Part shown: positions 26,081 through 35,112 of the stretch, piece by piece
Position numbering within the stretch: the first letter of the stretch is position 1
How the letters are laid out: each line of letters opens with the position of its first letter
NCBI RefSeq assembly: GCF_000331225.1
Contig: NZ_ANFY01000003.1
Location: 124,001-188,000, forward strand
Direction: 5' to 3'
Origin: Sandarakinorhabdus sp. AAP62
Lineage (GTDB): Bacteria > Pseudomonadota > Alphaproteobacteria > Sphingomonadales > Sphingomonadaceae
Length of the DNA: 64,000 nucleotides
The notes under the pieces: generated by a model
Told to the model about the DNA's origin: nothing
Seen by the model: only the letters and a program-made list of their open reading frames with translations
Databases searched by the model: none
Program-made: the position numbers and the translations under genes

Positions 26081-27412
26081 ATGGGGCAACAGCGTGAATT
26101 CGTCAAAGATTGGGCCGGGCATCCGGCTGGGCTGACCGTGGTCACCGTCGCCGAAGGACTGCAGGCCGCCGGCGTCTATGGTGTGCAGGCGCTGCTGATC
26201 CTCTACATGGCGAATTTCCTGTTCACGCCCGATCAGTTGGCCAGCGTTGGCGGCTTCGTCGCATGGCGTGGCCTGCTGGAAAACCTGTTCGGGCCGATGA
26301 GCCTGCAGGCGCTCGCCACCCAGACGATGGGGCTTTATCTTGGCCTGTTCTTCCTCACCCCGCTGCTCGGCGGCTGGCTGGGAGATCGCCACTGGGGCCC
26401 GCGCCTTACCAGCATCCTGGGCGCGGTGCTGGCCACGGCCGGCATGGTGATGGTGATCTTGCCGGCCACCTTCCTCCCCGGCCTGCTGGTTTCAGCCTTT
26501 GGCGCAGGCGCCCTGCGCTGCAATCTGAATGCACAGACGGGCCATCTCTATGCCCGCGACGATGGCCGCCGCGATGCGGCCTTCTCCATCCTCGCCGCCG
26601 GCCTCAACGTGGGCGCCTTCCTGGGGCCGCTGCTGATCGGCGCGCTGGGCGAGCGGGTGAACTGGCAATGGGGCTTTGCCGCGGCCTGCGGCTGCATGGC
26701 GCTGGCGGCAATCACGCTCCTGTTGGGCAACGGCCTGATGCCGGCCGATACCCCGCCCGAAACCCGCCGCAGCGCTCGCCTGCAGCCCGGCGACGGGCGC
26801 ACCATCGCGGCGCTGCTCGGCGTCATGCTGCTCACCAGCCTGTTCTGGCTGGCGCAAAGCCAGGTGTGGAACGTCTATTCGCTGTGGGGCCGCGACCATC
26901 TCGATCGCATCGTACTGGGCTTCGACGTGCCGGTGACCTGGCTGCAGGCGTTCGACAGTCTGGCGCCCATCCTGGCCGTGCCGCCGGTGCTGGCGCTGTG
27001 GCGCTGGCAGGCGGTGCGCGGCCGCGAGCCCAGGGAGCTTGGCAAGATCGGCGTCGGCCTCGCCCTGATGGGCGGCGCCTTCCTGTGGCTGGCGGCTGGC
27101 AGCGGCGCGGCGCAAACGCCGATCCTGTGGGCAGTGGTGTTCCACCTTGTGCTCAATACGGGCTGGCTGTTCATGGTCCCCACGGTCAACGCGCTGTTCT
27201 CGCGCACGGCACCGATGGCGATCACCGGTGTGATGCTGGGCGGCGTGCAGTTCGGCGTGTTCATTGGCAGCACCGTTTCGGGCTGGCTTGGCCGCTTTTA
27301 CGAAACCATGGATGTGCAGGCCTTCTGGCTGATGCACGCCGCTTTCCCGCTGGCAGGGGCGGCCATCATGTGGGCCGTCCGCGGGCGGTTGGGGCGGGTG
27401 CTGAAGCTCTAG
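26081..27412 (+). CDS. POT-family (proton-dependent oligopeptide) transporter
   Basis: A 443-residue inner-membrane protein with about 12 helices. POT/PTR2 features are EGLQAAGVYGVQALLILYM in helix 1 (the family usually has ERFxxYG), then LTPLLGGWLGDRHWGPR, the MFS loop motif, and a LNVGAFLGPLLIGALGERVNWQWGF segment like PTR2 signature 2. Likely imports di- and tripeptides with protons, although the altered ExxERFxYG motif makes substrate and coupling uncertain. ATG at 26081 is preferred over 26045. Its stop and the stop of the convergent sixA share the palindrome CTAG. Confidence 0.85.
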   Translation: MGQQREFVKDWAGHPAGLTVVTVAEGLQAAGVYGVQALLILYMANFLFTPDQLASVGGFVAWRGLLENLFGPMSLQALATQTMGLYLGLFFLTPLLGGWLGDRHWGPRLTSILGAVLATAGMVMVILPATFLPGLLVSAFGAGALRCNLNAQTGHLYARDDGRRDAAFSILAAGLNVGAFLGPLLIGALGERVNWQWGFAAACGCMALAAITLLLGNGLMPADTPPETRRSARLQPGDGRTIAALLGVMLLTSLFWLAQSQVWNVYSLWGRDHLDRIVLGFDVPVTWLQAFDSLAPILAVPPVLALWRWQAVRGREPRELGKIGVGLALMGGAFLWLAAGSGAAQTPILWAVVFHLVLNTGWLFMVPTVNALFSRTAPMAITGVMLGGVQFGVFIGSTVSGWLGRFYETMDVQAFWLMHAAFPLAGAAIMWAVRGRLGRVLKL

Positions 27413-27957
27413 TCGTCCGGCCCCAGGCTCGGATCGAGGTCACGCGGCCGCACGAACCGCGTCAGTTCGGCCCGGCCGCCATCGATCTGCGCCCAGCGGT
27501 CAATAGCGATATCCAGCCGCGCCAGCGTGGCGGTCGGGTATTTCAGCTCCGCCTCGGCCCGCAGTTTCCCGCCTGGCGGCACGAGTTCCAGCAGCAGATC
27601 TTCCAGCCCCGGATTGTGGCCCACCAGCATGGCGTCACTGAATTCGTCGGAAAAACCGGCGCACAATTCGATCAATGTGGCCGACGAGGAGAGATAGATG
27701 CGCTGCTCATAGACCGGCGCCAGCGGGCGGTTCATGCCGGCCTCCAGGCCTTCGATCGTCTGGCGCACCCGCACGGCGGGCGAGGCGAACACCAGCGCGA
27801 AATCCGGCATGTCGCCCCGCCTGATCGCAGCGCCCAGCCATTGCCCCACCTTCATCGCCGCGCGCCGGCCGCGATCATTGAGCGGCCGATCGAAATCCCG
27901 CAGCAGCGGATCATCATAGCCGGACTTGGCGTGGCGCAGGAGCGTGAGCGTCTTCAT
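27409..27957 (-). CDS. sixA: SixA-type histidine phosphatase
   Basis: A 182-residue protein of the histidine phosphatase (phosphoglycerate mutase-like) superfamily. It opens with LTLLRHAKSG, the RHG/RHA catalytic motif with the phospho-accepting His, followed by RPLNDRGRRAA and SPAVRVRQTIE, and has the second catalytic histidine in VGHNPGLEDLLLEL. The layout matches SixA, which removes phosphate from histidine phosphotransfer domains. It is coupled to the helicase gene upstream by a 4-bp overlap. Confidence 0.85.
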   Translation of the reverse strand: MKTLTLLRHAKSGYDDPLLRDFDRPLNDRGRRAAMKVGQWLGAAIRRGDMPDFALVFASPAVRVRQTIEGLEAGMNRPLAPVYEQRIYLSSSATLIELCAGFSDEFSDAMLVGHNPGLEDLLLELVPPGGKLRAEAELKYPTATLARLDIAIDRWAQIDGGRAELTRFVRPRDLDPSLGPDD

Positions 27958-30710
27958 GAGTGGTCAAGGCTTGGCACATCACTGGCGGCGTTTCCAGAGG
28001 CCGAAACGCCGGCCTTCACCAAACGCACCGCCTCCTCCAGCGAGACCCGCTCGATCGGCACACCGGGCGGGAAGGCGCCGAGCAGCCGGCTCGGCACCGC
28101 TGGCCCCAGCAGCACGAAATGGCCGTGATCATCAGCGCGCCGGATCAGCCGCCCGAACGCCTGCGCCAGCCGGCCCATCACCACCCGGTCATCAAAGCCG
28201 TTGCCGCCACCCGCCAGCCGCCTTGCTGCGTGCAGCACGGTGCGGCGCGGCCACGGCACGCCTTCCATGATCACCTGGCGCAGCGATGTGCCCGGCACGT
28301 CCACCCCGTCGCGCAACGCATCGGTGCCGAGCAGGCTGGCGCCGGGTTCGGCCCGGAAGATATCCACCAGCGTGGCCGTATCGATGGGATCGACATGCTG
28401 GGCATAGAGCGGCAAGCCGGCGCGCGCCAACGGGTCGGCCAGCCGGGCATGGACGGCGCGCAGCCGGGCGATGGCAGTGAACAGGCCCAGTGTGCCGCCA
28501 CCCGCCGCCTCGATCAGCGCGCGATAGGCGTGGGCGAGCGCGGCGATGTCGCGGGGTTTCACATCGGTCACGATCAGCACGCGGGCCTGCGCCGCATAAT
28601 CGAACGGGCTGCTGGCGGCGAAATGCCGGGCCGGGCGCGGCAGCCGAGCGGCGCCGGTGCGTTGTTCGGCATCGCGCCAATCATCGGCTAGCGCATCGGG
28701 GCGGGAGCGCAGCGTCGCCGACGTCACCAGCACGCCGTGCGCCGGTTCCAGCACCGCCCCGGCAAAGGGCCGCATCGGATCGAGCCAGCGCCGCTGGATG
28801 CCGACATCAAGCAGCCGCCCTTCGGCGCGCGCCAGTTCCAGCCAGTCGATGAAATCCGGGTCCGCCGGCCCGCCCAGCCGGCCGAGCAATTCAGCCCAAG
28901 CGCCCAGCAGTTGCGCCCGCAGCGTCAGCCCGGCGCGCGCACTTTCCACCCGGGCCCGCGCGCCGCCATCGAGCCAGTCGGGCGGATCATCGAGCAGCAG
29001 CGCCAGTCGGGCTTCCAGCTGCGCCATCGGCGTCACCAGCGCGCCGAGCGCCGCACTGGCAGCCGCCGCCGCTTCCACCAGCCGCGGCAGCACTTCGGCG
29101 ACTTCGGTTTCGAGGCCATAGCCATGATCGGCCTCTTCGGCGCGGGCCAGCACTTGCGCGCGCACGGCGGCGAACAGGCCTTCGAGTGGCCCTTCTGCTT
29201 CATCCATGCCGACCCGGCCGAGCCAGCCTTCACCGGGCAGATGGCGCGCGGCGGCGGCGATGCGCTCCACCGCCTGCGCCGCCTCGTCATCATAGCTGAT
29301 CGCATCGGCCAGCCGCGCCGCCAGTCCCCGCCGCCGCCCCCGCCCGGCCGCACGTTCAGGGCCAAGCAGCCAGTTCTTCAACTCCACCGCCTCACGGCCG
29401 GTCAGTGCTACCGCGAACGTTGCATCAGCCGCATCAAACAGGTGATGGCCTTCGTCGAACACCAGCCGATTAAGCCCCGCCCCTTCCGCCCGCCCGCGTG
29501 CGCCGTTGATCATCACCAGCGCGTGGTTGGCGATCACCAGATCGGCCTGCGCCGATGCCCTTGTCGCCCGCTCGATGAAACAGCTGCGATAATGTGGGCA
29601 GGCGGCATAGATGCACTCGCCACGCCGATCAGTGAGCCCGGCAAAGCTGGTGCGGCCAAACAGCGGCGGCAGCCAGCCAGGCAGATCGCCGCCCACCATG
29701 TCGCCATCGCGCGTATATTCGGCCCAGCGTTCGGCCAGCCGGGCAAACACCGCCGCGCGCCCGCCAAAACCGCCCTGCACTGCATCTTCCAGATTGAGCA
29801 GGCACAGATAATTCTCGCGGCCCTTGCGCACCACCACCTTGGCGCGGCGCTCGGCCGGATCGGGCCACACCCGCGCGGTTTCGGCATCCAATTGGCGTTG
29901 CAGCGCCTTGGTGAAGGTCGCCACCCACACCGTGCCCTGCGCCTCGCGTGCCCACAGGCTGGCTGGCGCCAGATAACCGAGCGTCTTGCCGATGCCCGTC
30001 CCGGCTTCGGCCAGCACCATTTGTGGACTTGCGGTGGCATCGCGCGGCGCGAAGGCGGCGGCTGCAGCCTTGGCATAGTCCCGCTGGCCATCGCGCTGTT
30101 CGGCGCCACTGCCCACCAGCCGTGCCAGCTCCGCCGCCACCGCGCCTTCATTCAGCGCCACCACCCGCGGCGTGGGGCGCGGCGGCGCTTCCTCCCACTT
30201 GGGCAAAAGCTGGAACACATGGCGTTCGGGCGCGCGCGGCTTCTCGATCAGCTTTGCCAGATGCGGCGCCCAGGCCCAGCGCTGGCGGCTGAGGCTTTGC
30301 AATGACGTCCACGCGCCGTGGCGCTCCGGCCAATCGGGCTGCGTCGCCACCGCCAGCAATGCCCCGGCCGCACGCTGCAGGAAGCCGGCGTCAGTCTCGC
30401 CCTTGGGCGATGCGATGCCCAGCGCCACCGCCAGCCCATGCGCCGTCGGCACCGCAAAGCGCGCCGGATGCAGGAAGGCGAACAATTCCAGCAGATCAAG
30501 ACCGGACAATTCGCCAATGCCCAGCCGGCTCGCCGTCACTGGCGCATTCAGCAGCAGATGCGGCGAATCTCCGGCGCGGGCCATTGCCTCACCGCGCCCC
30601 ACGCCGCGCACGCTGCCATCCGGCGCTGCAATCCACACGCCGGCGTGGCTGGCCACCAGCGCCGGGATCGCCAGCGGAGGCGCTGCGTCGCGGGATTCAG
30701 TTGCACTCAT
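27954..30710 (-). CDS. DinG-type ATP-dependent DNA helicase with Fe-S cluster
   Basis: A 918-residue superfamily 2 helicase of the XPD/DinG group. Walker A is AEAGTGIGKT (234-243). Four cysteines that hold the [4Fe-4S] cluster are Cys303, Cys366, Cys371 and Cys377. The DEAH box is FDEGHHL (418-424). Motif VI is AFGRLIRRADDHG near the C-terminus. About 230 residues precede Walker A, much more than in E. coli DinG; alphaproteobacterial relatives often share this. It probably unwinds DNA with 5'-3' polarity and resolves unusual structures or R-loops. ATG at 30710; upstream in-frame starts run into lysK's promoter. Confidence 0.9.
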   Translation of the reverse strand: MSATESRDAAPPLAIPALVASHAGVWIAAPDGSVRGVGRGEAMARAGDSPHLLLNAPVTASRLGIGELSGLDLLELFAFLHPARFAVPTAHGLAVALGIASPKGETDAGFLQRAAGALLAVATQPDWPERHGAWTSLQSLSRQRWAWAPHLAKLIEKPRAPERHVFQLLPKWEEAPPRPTPRVVALNEGAVAAELARLVGSGAEQRDGQRDYAKAAAAAFAPRDATASPQMVLAEAGTGIGKTLGYLAPASLWAREAQGTVWVATFTKALQRQLDAETARVWPDPAERRAKVVVRKGRENYLCLLNLEDAVQGGFGGRAAVFARLAERWAEYTRDGDMVGGDLPGWLPPLFGRTSFAGLTDRRGECIYAACPHYRSCFIERATRASAQADLVIANHALVMINGARGRAEGAGLNRLVFDEGHHLFDAADATFAVALTGREAVELKNWLLGPERAAGRGRRRGLAARLADAISYDDEAAQAVERIAAAARHLPGEGWLGRVGMDEAEGPLEGLFAAVRAQVLARAEEADHGYGLETEVAEVLPRLVEAAAAASAALGALVTPMAQLEARLALLLDDPPDWLDGGARARVESARAGLTLRAQLLGAWAELLGRLGGPADPDFIDWLELARAEGRLLDVGIQRRWLDPMRPFAGAVLEPAHGVLVTSATLRSRPDALADDWRDAEQRTGAARLPRPARHFAASSPFDYAAQARVLIVTDVKPRDIAALAHAYRALIEAAGGGTLGLFTAIARLRAVHARLADPLARAGLPLYAQHVDPIDTATLVDIFRAEPGASLLGTDALRDGVDVPGTSLRQVIMEGVPWPRRTVLHAARRLAGGGNGFDDRVVMGRLAQAFGRLIRRADDHGHFVLLGPAVPSRLLGAFPPGVPIERVSLEEAVRLVKAGVSASGNAASDVPSLDHS

Positions 30711-30759
30711 GAAGTTCAGTCGCCAGAGGAAGGCCGAACCCATTCGATAGCCAAAAGCC

Positions 30760-32352
30760 ATGACCATCACCACCGAAACCCTGCAAGCCGCCGCTCTTGA
30801 GAACAAGGCATGGCCTTTTGAGGAAGCCCGCAAGGTTCTGGCGCGCTATCCCGGCGGCGTGCCGGCCGGCCATGCGGTGATCTTCGAGACCGGATACGGC
30901 CCATCGGGCCTGCCGCACATCGGCACCTTTGGCGAAGTGGTGCGCACCACCATGGTCCGCCGCGCCTTCGAAGCCATGGCGCCGGGCGTGAAGACCCGCC
31001 TGATCGCCTTTTCCGACGATATGGACGGGCTGCGAAAGGTGCCCGACGGCATCCCCAACCCAGACATGCTGCGCGAAGACCTCGGCAAGCCGCTGACCCA
31101 GGTGCGCGACCCGTTCGGCACGCACAGCAGCTTTGGCGCGCACAACAACGCCCGCCTGCGCGCCTTCCTCGATTCGTTCGGCTTCGACTATGAATTCATG
31201 TCGTCCACCGAATGCTACGCCAGCGGCATGTTCGATGCGACGCTGCTGAAGATTTTGGCGCATTATGACGATGTGATGGGCATCATCCTGCCCACGCTCG
31301 GCCCGGAACGCCGCGCCACCTACTCGCCGTTTCTGCCGGTCGATCCGGTTTCCGGCCATGTGCTGCAGGTGCCCATCGTGGCGCGCGACGTGGCGGCCGG
31401 CACCGTCTCCTACATTCGCCCCGGCACCGGGGAGACGGTCACTGTCCCCGTCACTGGCGGCCATTGCAAGCTGCAGTGGAAGGTGGATTGGGCGATGCGC
31501 TGGCTGGCGCTGGGCGTCGATTATGAAATGGCCGGCAAGGATCTGATCGATTCGGTCATGCTTTCCGGCAAGATCGTGCGCGCGCTGGGCGGCAACCCGC
31601 CCGCCGGCTTCAATTACGAGCTGTTTCTGGATGGCGAAGGCGCCAAGATTTCCAAGTCCAAGGGCAACGGCCTGACCATCGAACAATGGCTGGATTACGG
31701 CCCGCCCGAGAGTCTCGCGCTCTACATGTTCCAGAGCCCGCGCAAGGCCAAGCGCCTGCATTACGACGTGATCCCGCGCGCCATCGAGGATTATGCCGAC
31801 TTCCTCAGCCGCTACCCGGAACAGCCGCTGGAACAGCAACTCGGCAACCCGGTGCACCATATCCACGAAGGCAAGCCGCCCGCCCACGCGCTGCCGGTGA
31901 GCTTCTCGCTGCTGCTCAACCTCGCCTCCGTCGCCGCCACCGACGATCCGGCGCGGCTGTGGGGCTTCGTGAAGCGCTATGCGCCCGGTTCCTCGCCGGA
32001 AACCCACCCGATGCTCGACCGGCTGGTGCATCACGCCGCCGCATACGCGCGCGATTTCGTCGTCCCCGGCCTCAACCGCCGCGCACCGACTGAAACCGAA
32101 GCCGCCGCCCTGCGCGACCTCGACGCGCGTCTGGCGGCCGTGGGCGAAGAGGCCGACGCCGAAGCCTACCAGTTTGAAGTCTACGAAGCCGGCAAGGCCG
32201 CCGGCTACGAAAACCTGCGCGACTGGTTCAAGGCGCTCTACGAAATCCTCATCGGCAGCCAGAACGGCCCCCGCATGGGCAGCTTCATTGCGCTCTATGG
32301 GCTCGCTCAAAGCCGCGCGCTGATCGCGGATGCGTTGGCCACCCGCGACTGA
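30760..32352 (+). CDS. lysK: Lysyl-tRNA synthetase, class I
   Basis: A 530-residue class I LysRS, the form found in archaea and many alphaproteobacteria rather than the class II LysS of most bacteria. The HIGH-like motif is [15 protein letters not shown] (residues 45-59) and the KMSKS-like motif is KISKSKG (about residue 293). The C-terminal anticodon-binding alpha-helical cage follows. It charges tRNA-Lys in the cytoplasm. It is divergent from the helicase gene with a 49-bp gap; ATG at 30760. No class II enzyme is seen in the window. Confidence 0.96.
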   Translation: MTITTETLQAAALENKAWPFEEARKVLARYPGGVPAGHAVIFETGYGPSGLPHIGTFGEVVRTTMVRRAFEAMAPGVKTRLIAFSDDMDGLRKVPDGIPNPDMLREDLGKPLTQVRDPFGTHSSFGAHNNARLRAFLDSFGFDYEFMSSTECYASGMFDATLLKILAHYDDVMGIILPTLGPERRATYSPFLPVDPVSGHVLQVPIVARDVAAGTVSYIRPGTGETVTVPVTGGHCKLQWKVDWAMRWLALGVDYEMAGKDLIDSVMLSGKIVRALGGNPPAGFNYELFLDGEGAKISKSKGNGLTIEQWLDYGPPESLALYMFQSPRKAKRLHYDVIPRAIEDYADFLSRYPEQPLEQQLGNPVHHIHEGKPPAHALPVSFSLLLNLASVAATDDPARLWGFVKRYAPGSSPETHPMLDRLVHHAAAYARDFVVPGLNRRAPTETEAAALRDLDARLAAVGEEADAEAYQFEVYEAGKAAGYENLRDWFKALYEILIGSQNGPRMGSFIALYGLAQSRALIADALATRD

Positions 32353-32369
32353 CAGCCTCATCGCCGAAA

Positions 32370-32393
32370 TTGGTTGCACTTGAACGCAACCAA
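32370..32393 (+). promoter_or_regulatory. Inverted-repeat operator candidate before the cupin/TetR operon
   Basis: TTGGTTGC-N8-GCAACCAA is a perfect 8-bp inverted repeat. It overlaps a possible promoter (TTGCAC at 32374-32379, TATATC at 32395-32400, spacing 15) upstream of the cupin and TetR genes, which suggests autoregulation by that TetR protein. Confidence 0.5.
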
Positions 32394-32443
32394 GTATATC
32401 CATGTTTCGCTGCATTACCGTGCATCGAAATGGGGAGGCCGTC

Positions 32444-32869
32444 ATGCCGCAAATCGAACCCACTGCCACCGACGACGCCTATGTCGTGCTGGGCGAAACG
32501 CTGCGTCCGATGCTCACCAATGCCATGGGCTCGGCAATCGAGATTTTCGATACCACCGGGACGCCGGGCGGTGGCCCGCCACCACACACCCACAAGTGGG
32601 AAGAAGTCTATATCGTGCTGTCGGGCGAGATGGACGTGCATGTCGATGGCGCGACACGGCGGCTGCATCCGGGTGATTACGCCCATGTCCCCGCCAACAC
32701 GCCGCACGGTTACACGACCATCGATGAAACGCGCTTCCTCACCATTGTCACCAGGGGCAATGCCGCCCGTTTCTTCAAGCAGGTATCGAGCGAAGTCGAA
32801 ATGAACCCGCCCGATATCCCCGGTGTCGTGCGGGTTGGGGCCGAAAACGGGATCAACTTTCTGCCGTGA
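32444..32869 (+). CDS. Cupin-domain protein
   Basis: A 141-residue single-domain cupin. Motif 1 is PPHTHKWEEVYIVLSGEMDVHVDG (His, His, Glu metal ligands) and motif 2 is HPGDYAHVPANTPHGYT with the last histidine. Such proteins bind a divalent metal and act as small dioxygenases, isomerases or sensors; substrate unknown. GGGGAGG precedes the ATG at 32444. It is coupled to the TetR gene by a 4-bp overlap (GTGA), so both probably respond to the same ligand. Confidence 0.87.
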   Translation: MPQIEPTATDDAYVVLGETLRPMLTNAMGSAIEIFDTTGTPGGGPPPHTHKWEEVYIVLSGEMDVHVDGATRRLHPGDYAHVPANTPHGYTTIDETRFLTIVTRGNAARFFKQVSSEVEMNPPDIPGVVRVGAENGINFLP

Positions 32870-33453
32870 CCACCCGCCCCTATGTCAGCGCGAAGCGCGA
32901 AGAAAAGGCGCAGGCCACCCGCGCCGCCATTCTGACGGCCTTTGCCGAGCAATTGTCGGAAGGCAATGACCGGCTGTCCCCCAGCGCGGCGGCGGCACGC
33001 GCCGGTGTTTCGCTGCGCACGGTGCATGTGCATTTCCCCAACGAGGAAAGCCAGATTGCGGCCCTGGCCGAGTGGCTGGACCACCAGCTGTACCCCGAAG
33101 GCGTGGTGCTGTGCGCGGGGCCAGACGATCTTGTCCGCTATTTCCGCGATATTCACCGGCAGGCGCTGAAACATCCGATTACCCGATCGCTGGCATTCGG
33201 CCGGGGTGCCTGGCGAACCGTGCGCGACCGTCGGCGGGTCGATCGGCTGGCGGCGATCCGCCAGTCTGTCGAAGCGATCGGCGCACCGGCCGAGGCAACC
33301 CGGCAGGCAACCGCGATGCTGCTCAGCCTTTCCGGCGCCGATGCCTCATATCGGCTTCTCGATCACGGTCTGCCGCTGGAACAGGCACCCGATGTCATCG
33401 CCAACATGGTGACGCTGATCGTCGGCCAGTTGCGCGCGCAAATGGCGAACTGA
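32866..33453 (+). CDS. TetR/AcrR-family regulator
   Basis: A 195-residue regulator. The N-terminal helix-turn-helix is EKAQATRAAILTAFAEQL then SPSAAAARAGVSLRTVHVHFPNEESQIAAL, with recognition helix around residues 44-53. The C-terminal ligand domain is variable. GTG start overlapping the cupin stop. It is 3 bp from the convergent bdcA-like gene. The inverted repeat at 32370-32393 is its likely operator. Confidence 0.88.
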   Translation: MTTRPYVSAKREEKAQATRAAILTAFAEQLSEGNDRLSPSAAAARAGVSLRTVHVHFPNEESQIAALAEWLDHQLYPEGVVLCAGPDDLVRYFRDIHRQALKHPITRSLAFGRGAWRTVRDRRRVDRLAAIRQSVEAIGAPAEATRQATAMLLSLSGADASYRLLDHGLPLEQAPDVIANMVTLIVGQLRAQMAN

Positions 33454-33456
33454 GCC

Positions 33457-34170
33457 TTAAATCCCGATTCCGCCATCAATCGTCTGCGTCGTTCCCGTGA
33501 TCATCGCCGCCGCCGGGCTGGCGAGGTAAAGCACCAGCGCCGCCACTTCATCGGCGTGGGCGTGCCGTTTGATGGCCATCATGGAGTGCATCAGCGGTGC
33601 CAGTGGGCCGGCGACCGGGTTCATGTCGGTATCGACCGGGCCGGGCTGCACCACGTTCACCGTGATGCCACGCGCACCGAAATCGCGGGCCAAACCACGC
33701 CCGATGCCCTGCACGGCGGATTTGGACAGGGCATAGGCGGTAGTGCCCGGCATCTGCACCCGATCACCGTTCACCGAACCGATGATGATGATGCGGCCAT
33801 TGTCGTGCATCCGCCGGCCGGCCTCGACCCCCGCGAAATACACCGCGCGCACGTTGATATCGATCAGGCGGTCCACCGCATCAGGATCCATCACCAGCGG
33901 ATCGCCCATGATGGCGACGCCGGCGTTGATCACCATGATGTCGAGCGTGCCGGCGGCCGCCACCGCCGCGATCAGTTCATCGCGGTTGGCGCTGTCGGCC
34001 TTCACGGCGCTCGCGCCGGTTTCGGCCGCCACGGCCGCCGCCGCATCGGGCGAGCCGGAATAGCTGAAGATCACCTTCGCGCCTGCGCCTGCGAACTGGC
34101 GAACAATTGCGGCGCCGATGCCGCGACTGCCACCAAGGACCATGACCGATTTTCCGGTAAATTCGCTCAT
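33457..34170 (-). CDS. bdcA: SDR related to BdcA (YjgI), cyclic-di-GMP-linked biofilm dispersal protein
   Basis: A 237-residue SDR. The cofactor motif is LGGSRGIGAAIVRQF, followed by INAGV and the catalytic YALSK. GSVNGDRVQMPG, VVQPGPVDTDMNPVAGPLAPLMHSMMAIKRH and the closing TIDGGIGI follow E. coli BdcA closely (compared from memory). BdcA binds c-di-GMP and promotes biofilm dispersal; that role here is inferred from similarity. In E. coli a TetR gene (bdcR) neighbours it, and a TetR gene is adjacent here, though convergent. ATG at 34170 is used rather than the in-frame TTG at 34179. Confidence 0.72.
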   Translation of the reverse strand: MSEFTGKSVMVLGGSRGIGAAIVRQFAGAGAKVIFSYSGSPDAAAAVAAETGASAVKADSANRDELIAAVAAAGTLDIMVINAGVAIMGDPLVMDPDAVDRLIDINVRAVYFAGVEAGRRMHDNGRIIIIGSVNGDRVQMPGTTAYALSKSAVQGIGRGLARDFGARGITVNVVQPGPVDTDMNPVAGPLAPLMHSMMAIKRHAHADEVAALVLYLASPAAAMITGTTQTIDGGIGI

Positions 34171-34259
34171 CTGCGTCAACTCCGCGGGCTGGGATTCATC
34201 TGCCGTTCTGGCAAGGTGAGTATTGCCGACATCCTCACCCTCTCCAAGCGAGAAACAGC

Positions 34260-35015
34260 ATGACCAAGACCCTCACCGCCCTGATGCTGCTGCTGGCCAG
34301 CCCGGCCAGTGCGGCCGCCGTCGACGAGTTCCGCGCTGGCAACTGGGCCGCTGCCATCCGCGACGGCCGGGCCGAGAACAGCGTCGACAGCCTGGTGCTC
34401 GCCGGCCGGGCGCAACTGTCGATCGCCGGCTATCAGACCGACAGCAAAGATCGCGCCCTGGCACTGGTGGCTGCGGCCGAGAAGGATTTCGACATGGCGC
34501 TGTCCCGCGCGCCCACCAATGTGGAGGCCCAGTTGCAGAAGGCCATCGCCATCGCCTATCGCGCCCAGCTTACCCGCGGCATCGGCCTCGCCAAGGAAAC
34601 CCGCCGCCGCTTCGAAGCCATCCGCGCCGCCCACCCGGACAACAGCCTGGTGTGGGGCGCACTCGGCGGCTGGCACGGTGGCGCCGTCGCCACTGTGGGC
34701 AGCTTCCTGGCCGGCACGGCATTGGGCGCAAAGAAATCCGAAATGGAACGCTGCTACGCTCAGGCGCTGAAGCTGGCGCCGGGCCTGCCCTCCACCCGCG
34801 TGTTCTTTGCCATCACCCTGCTTGATCTCGATGCCGGCAACAGCGCCCGCGCCGCCGGGCTGCTGAAGGGGCTGGATGCACTGCCCGCACAGGACGGGTT
34901 TGAAGCCATGCTGAAACGCCAGGGGCTGGAACTGGCCGCCGTGCTGGCCAAGGGCGACAAGGCAGTAGCGCAGGCAACGGCGCGGCGACTGAAGGCATTC
35001 GCGCGGATTGCGTAG
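34260..35015 (+). CDS. Exported TPR-like protein of unknown function
   Basis: A 251-residue protein with a Sec signal (MTKTLTALMLLLASPASAAA). The mature part is entirely helical with repeated Ala-rich helix pairs that read like degenerate TPRs (for example AAEKDFDMALSRAPTNVEAQLQKAIAIA and ERCYAQALKLAPGLPSTRVFFAITLLDLD). A hydrophobic Gly-rich stretch (ALGGWHGGAVATVGSFLAGTALG) lies mid-protein. A periplasmic scaffold role is possible. It is divergent from bdcA. The 97 bp after it hold no gene. Confidence 0.7.
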   Translation: MTKTLTALMLLLASPASAAAVDEFRAGNWAAAIRDGRAENSVDSLVLAGRAQLSIAGYQTDSKDRALALVAAAEKDFDMALSRAPTNVEAQLQKAIAIAYRAQLTRGIGLAKETRRRFEAIRAAHPDNSLVWGALGGWHGGAVATVGSFLAGTALGAKKSEMERCYAQALKLAPGLPSTRVFFAITLLDLDAGNSARAAGLLKGLDALPAQDGFEAMLKRQGLELAAVLAKGDKAVAQATARRLKAFARIA

Positions 35016-35112
35016 AAAGTGCCGTCGCTCCGGATGAAGTCCGGGGTGAAATGGGCAGGGGCTGAGCTCCCGCATCCACTATTGCTGATCGGTTGATCGA
35101 GGCGCTTGGCCT

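Noticed and set aside
26110-28128. 672-codon forward frame over the POT transporter and beyond
   Set aside because: It reads the transporter gene in the wrong frame and runs antisense through sixA and dinG.
28737-30305. 522-codon forward frame opposite the DinG helicase
   Set aside because: Antisense shadow; the helicase has all expected motifs.
35033-35050. CCGGATGAAGTCCGG as another repeat-family copy
   Set aside because: Too short and only one copy found; it resembles a degraded intergenic repeat but cannot be supported.
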